From NCBI GenBank assembly GCA_900553925.1, contig USFH01000012.1:1-23093 (forward strand): a stretch of 23,093 bases of DNA, in the 5' to 3' direction. Source of the DNA: an uncultured Clostridium sp. (GTDB taxonomy: Bacteria; Bacillota; Clostridia; Lachnospirales; Lachnospiraceae). Under the pieces are notes generated by a model. It was not told the origin of the DNA, did no database searches, and was given only the letters and a program-made list of their open reading frames with translations. Both the position numbers and the translations under genes were made by a program. Below are positions 22,956 through 23,093 of the stretch, in pieces. Position 1 is the stretch's first letter. Every line of letters starts with the position of its first letter.

Positions 22956-23093
22956 TTACGCTTTATCCTGCCCGTTTTTTTGTTTCTGAAGCTTCCGGAG
23001 TCTCTTTCGCTCCTTCTCTTCCTGTTTTTTTCTCCGTTTTTCCAGTTCTTCCCGGTGAGCCTCTACATAGACCTCATACAGATCCGGACGACG
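22956..23093 (-). CDS. C-terminal end of an unidentified gene (partial)
   Basis: An open frame enters from the right edge and stops at TAA (22958-22956), giving 45 residues that begin RRPDLYEVYVEAHREELEKR and continue as a Lys/Arg/Glu-rich helical tail (KKQEEKERKRLRKLQKQKN). Only the highly charged C-terminus is visible, so the protein cannot be named. Its codon pattern and position just before the lipoprotein promoter make it a credible gene end and not a chance frame. Confidence 0.6.
   Translation of the reverse strand, partial: RRPDLYEVYVEAHREELEKRRKKQEEKERKRLRKLQKQKNGQDKA

Overview
The window looks like ordinary chromosome of a motile Gram-positive gut anaerobe of the Lachnospiraceae (Clostridia; Agathobacter/Roseburia/Lachnospira-like). 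The evidence is moderate G+C, strong GGAGG ribosome sites, a CsoR-CopA-CopZ copper cassette, Clostridia-type NifS/NifU, a BioB with a CPEDCKFC cluster motif, CheV, an M18 aminopeptidase and Lachnospiraceae-style lipoproteins. The genus is inferred and could not be checked. Only the first gene is on the + strand; everything from about 1.07 kb to the right edge reads on the - strand, so the layout is easiest to follow from right to left.

Right end (23.1-17.5 kb, - strand): the tail of an unidentified gene; a small lipoprotein with a clear promoter and terminator; a coiled-coil single-pass membrane protein; then an OmpR-type response regulator, its HAMP sensor kinase, a Thr/Glu-linker lipoprotein and CheV, tightly packed. 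Middle (17.5-9.0 kb): an ArgD-like aminotransferase, an M18 aminopeptidase, a 1451-residue propeller hybrid sensor kinase whose phospho-accepting His is replaced by Asn, a ThiS/MoaD-like sulfur carrier ending GGGCR, and a rhodanese-PP-loop (TtcA/TtuA-like) fusion. The spacing suggests one transcription unit. The last two genes look like a ubiquitin-like-protein-dependent sulfur transfer system, probably for tRNA thiolation.

Left-middle (8.9-4.3 kb): stand-alone bioB, then the copper cassette csoR-copA-copZ. It is driven by a promoter buried in a perfect 22-bp inverted repeat, the probable CsoR operator. A decayed MATE transporter and a LysR regulator follow. Left end (3.3-1.07 kb): a near-consensus promoter, nifS, nifU and a small HD-type alarmone hydrolase, converging on a + strand LacI-family regulator that has an operator-like palindrome over its own start site.

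The least explained structure is intergenic. A ~150-bp element between csoR and copA folds into a ~30-bp stem. Two further elements, upstream of bioB and of the response regulator, share ends of the form ATGTCACCACGC...GCGTGCTTCAT with different centres. They look like copies of a dispersed palindromic repeat or structured leader. No rRNA, tRNA, CRISPR array, insertion sequence or prophage was seen, and no gene-free stretch exceeds 300 bases; the longest is the 202 bases between csoR and copA.
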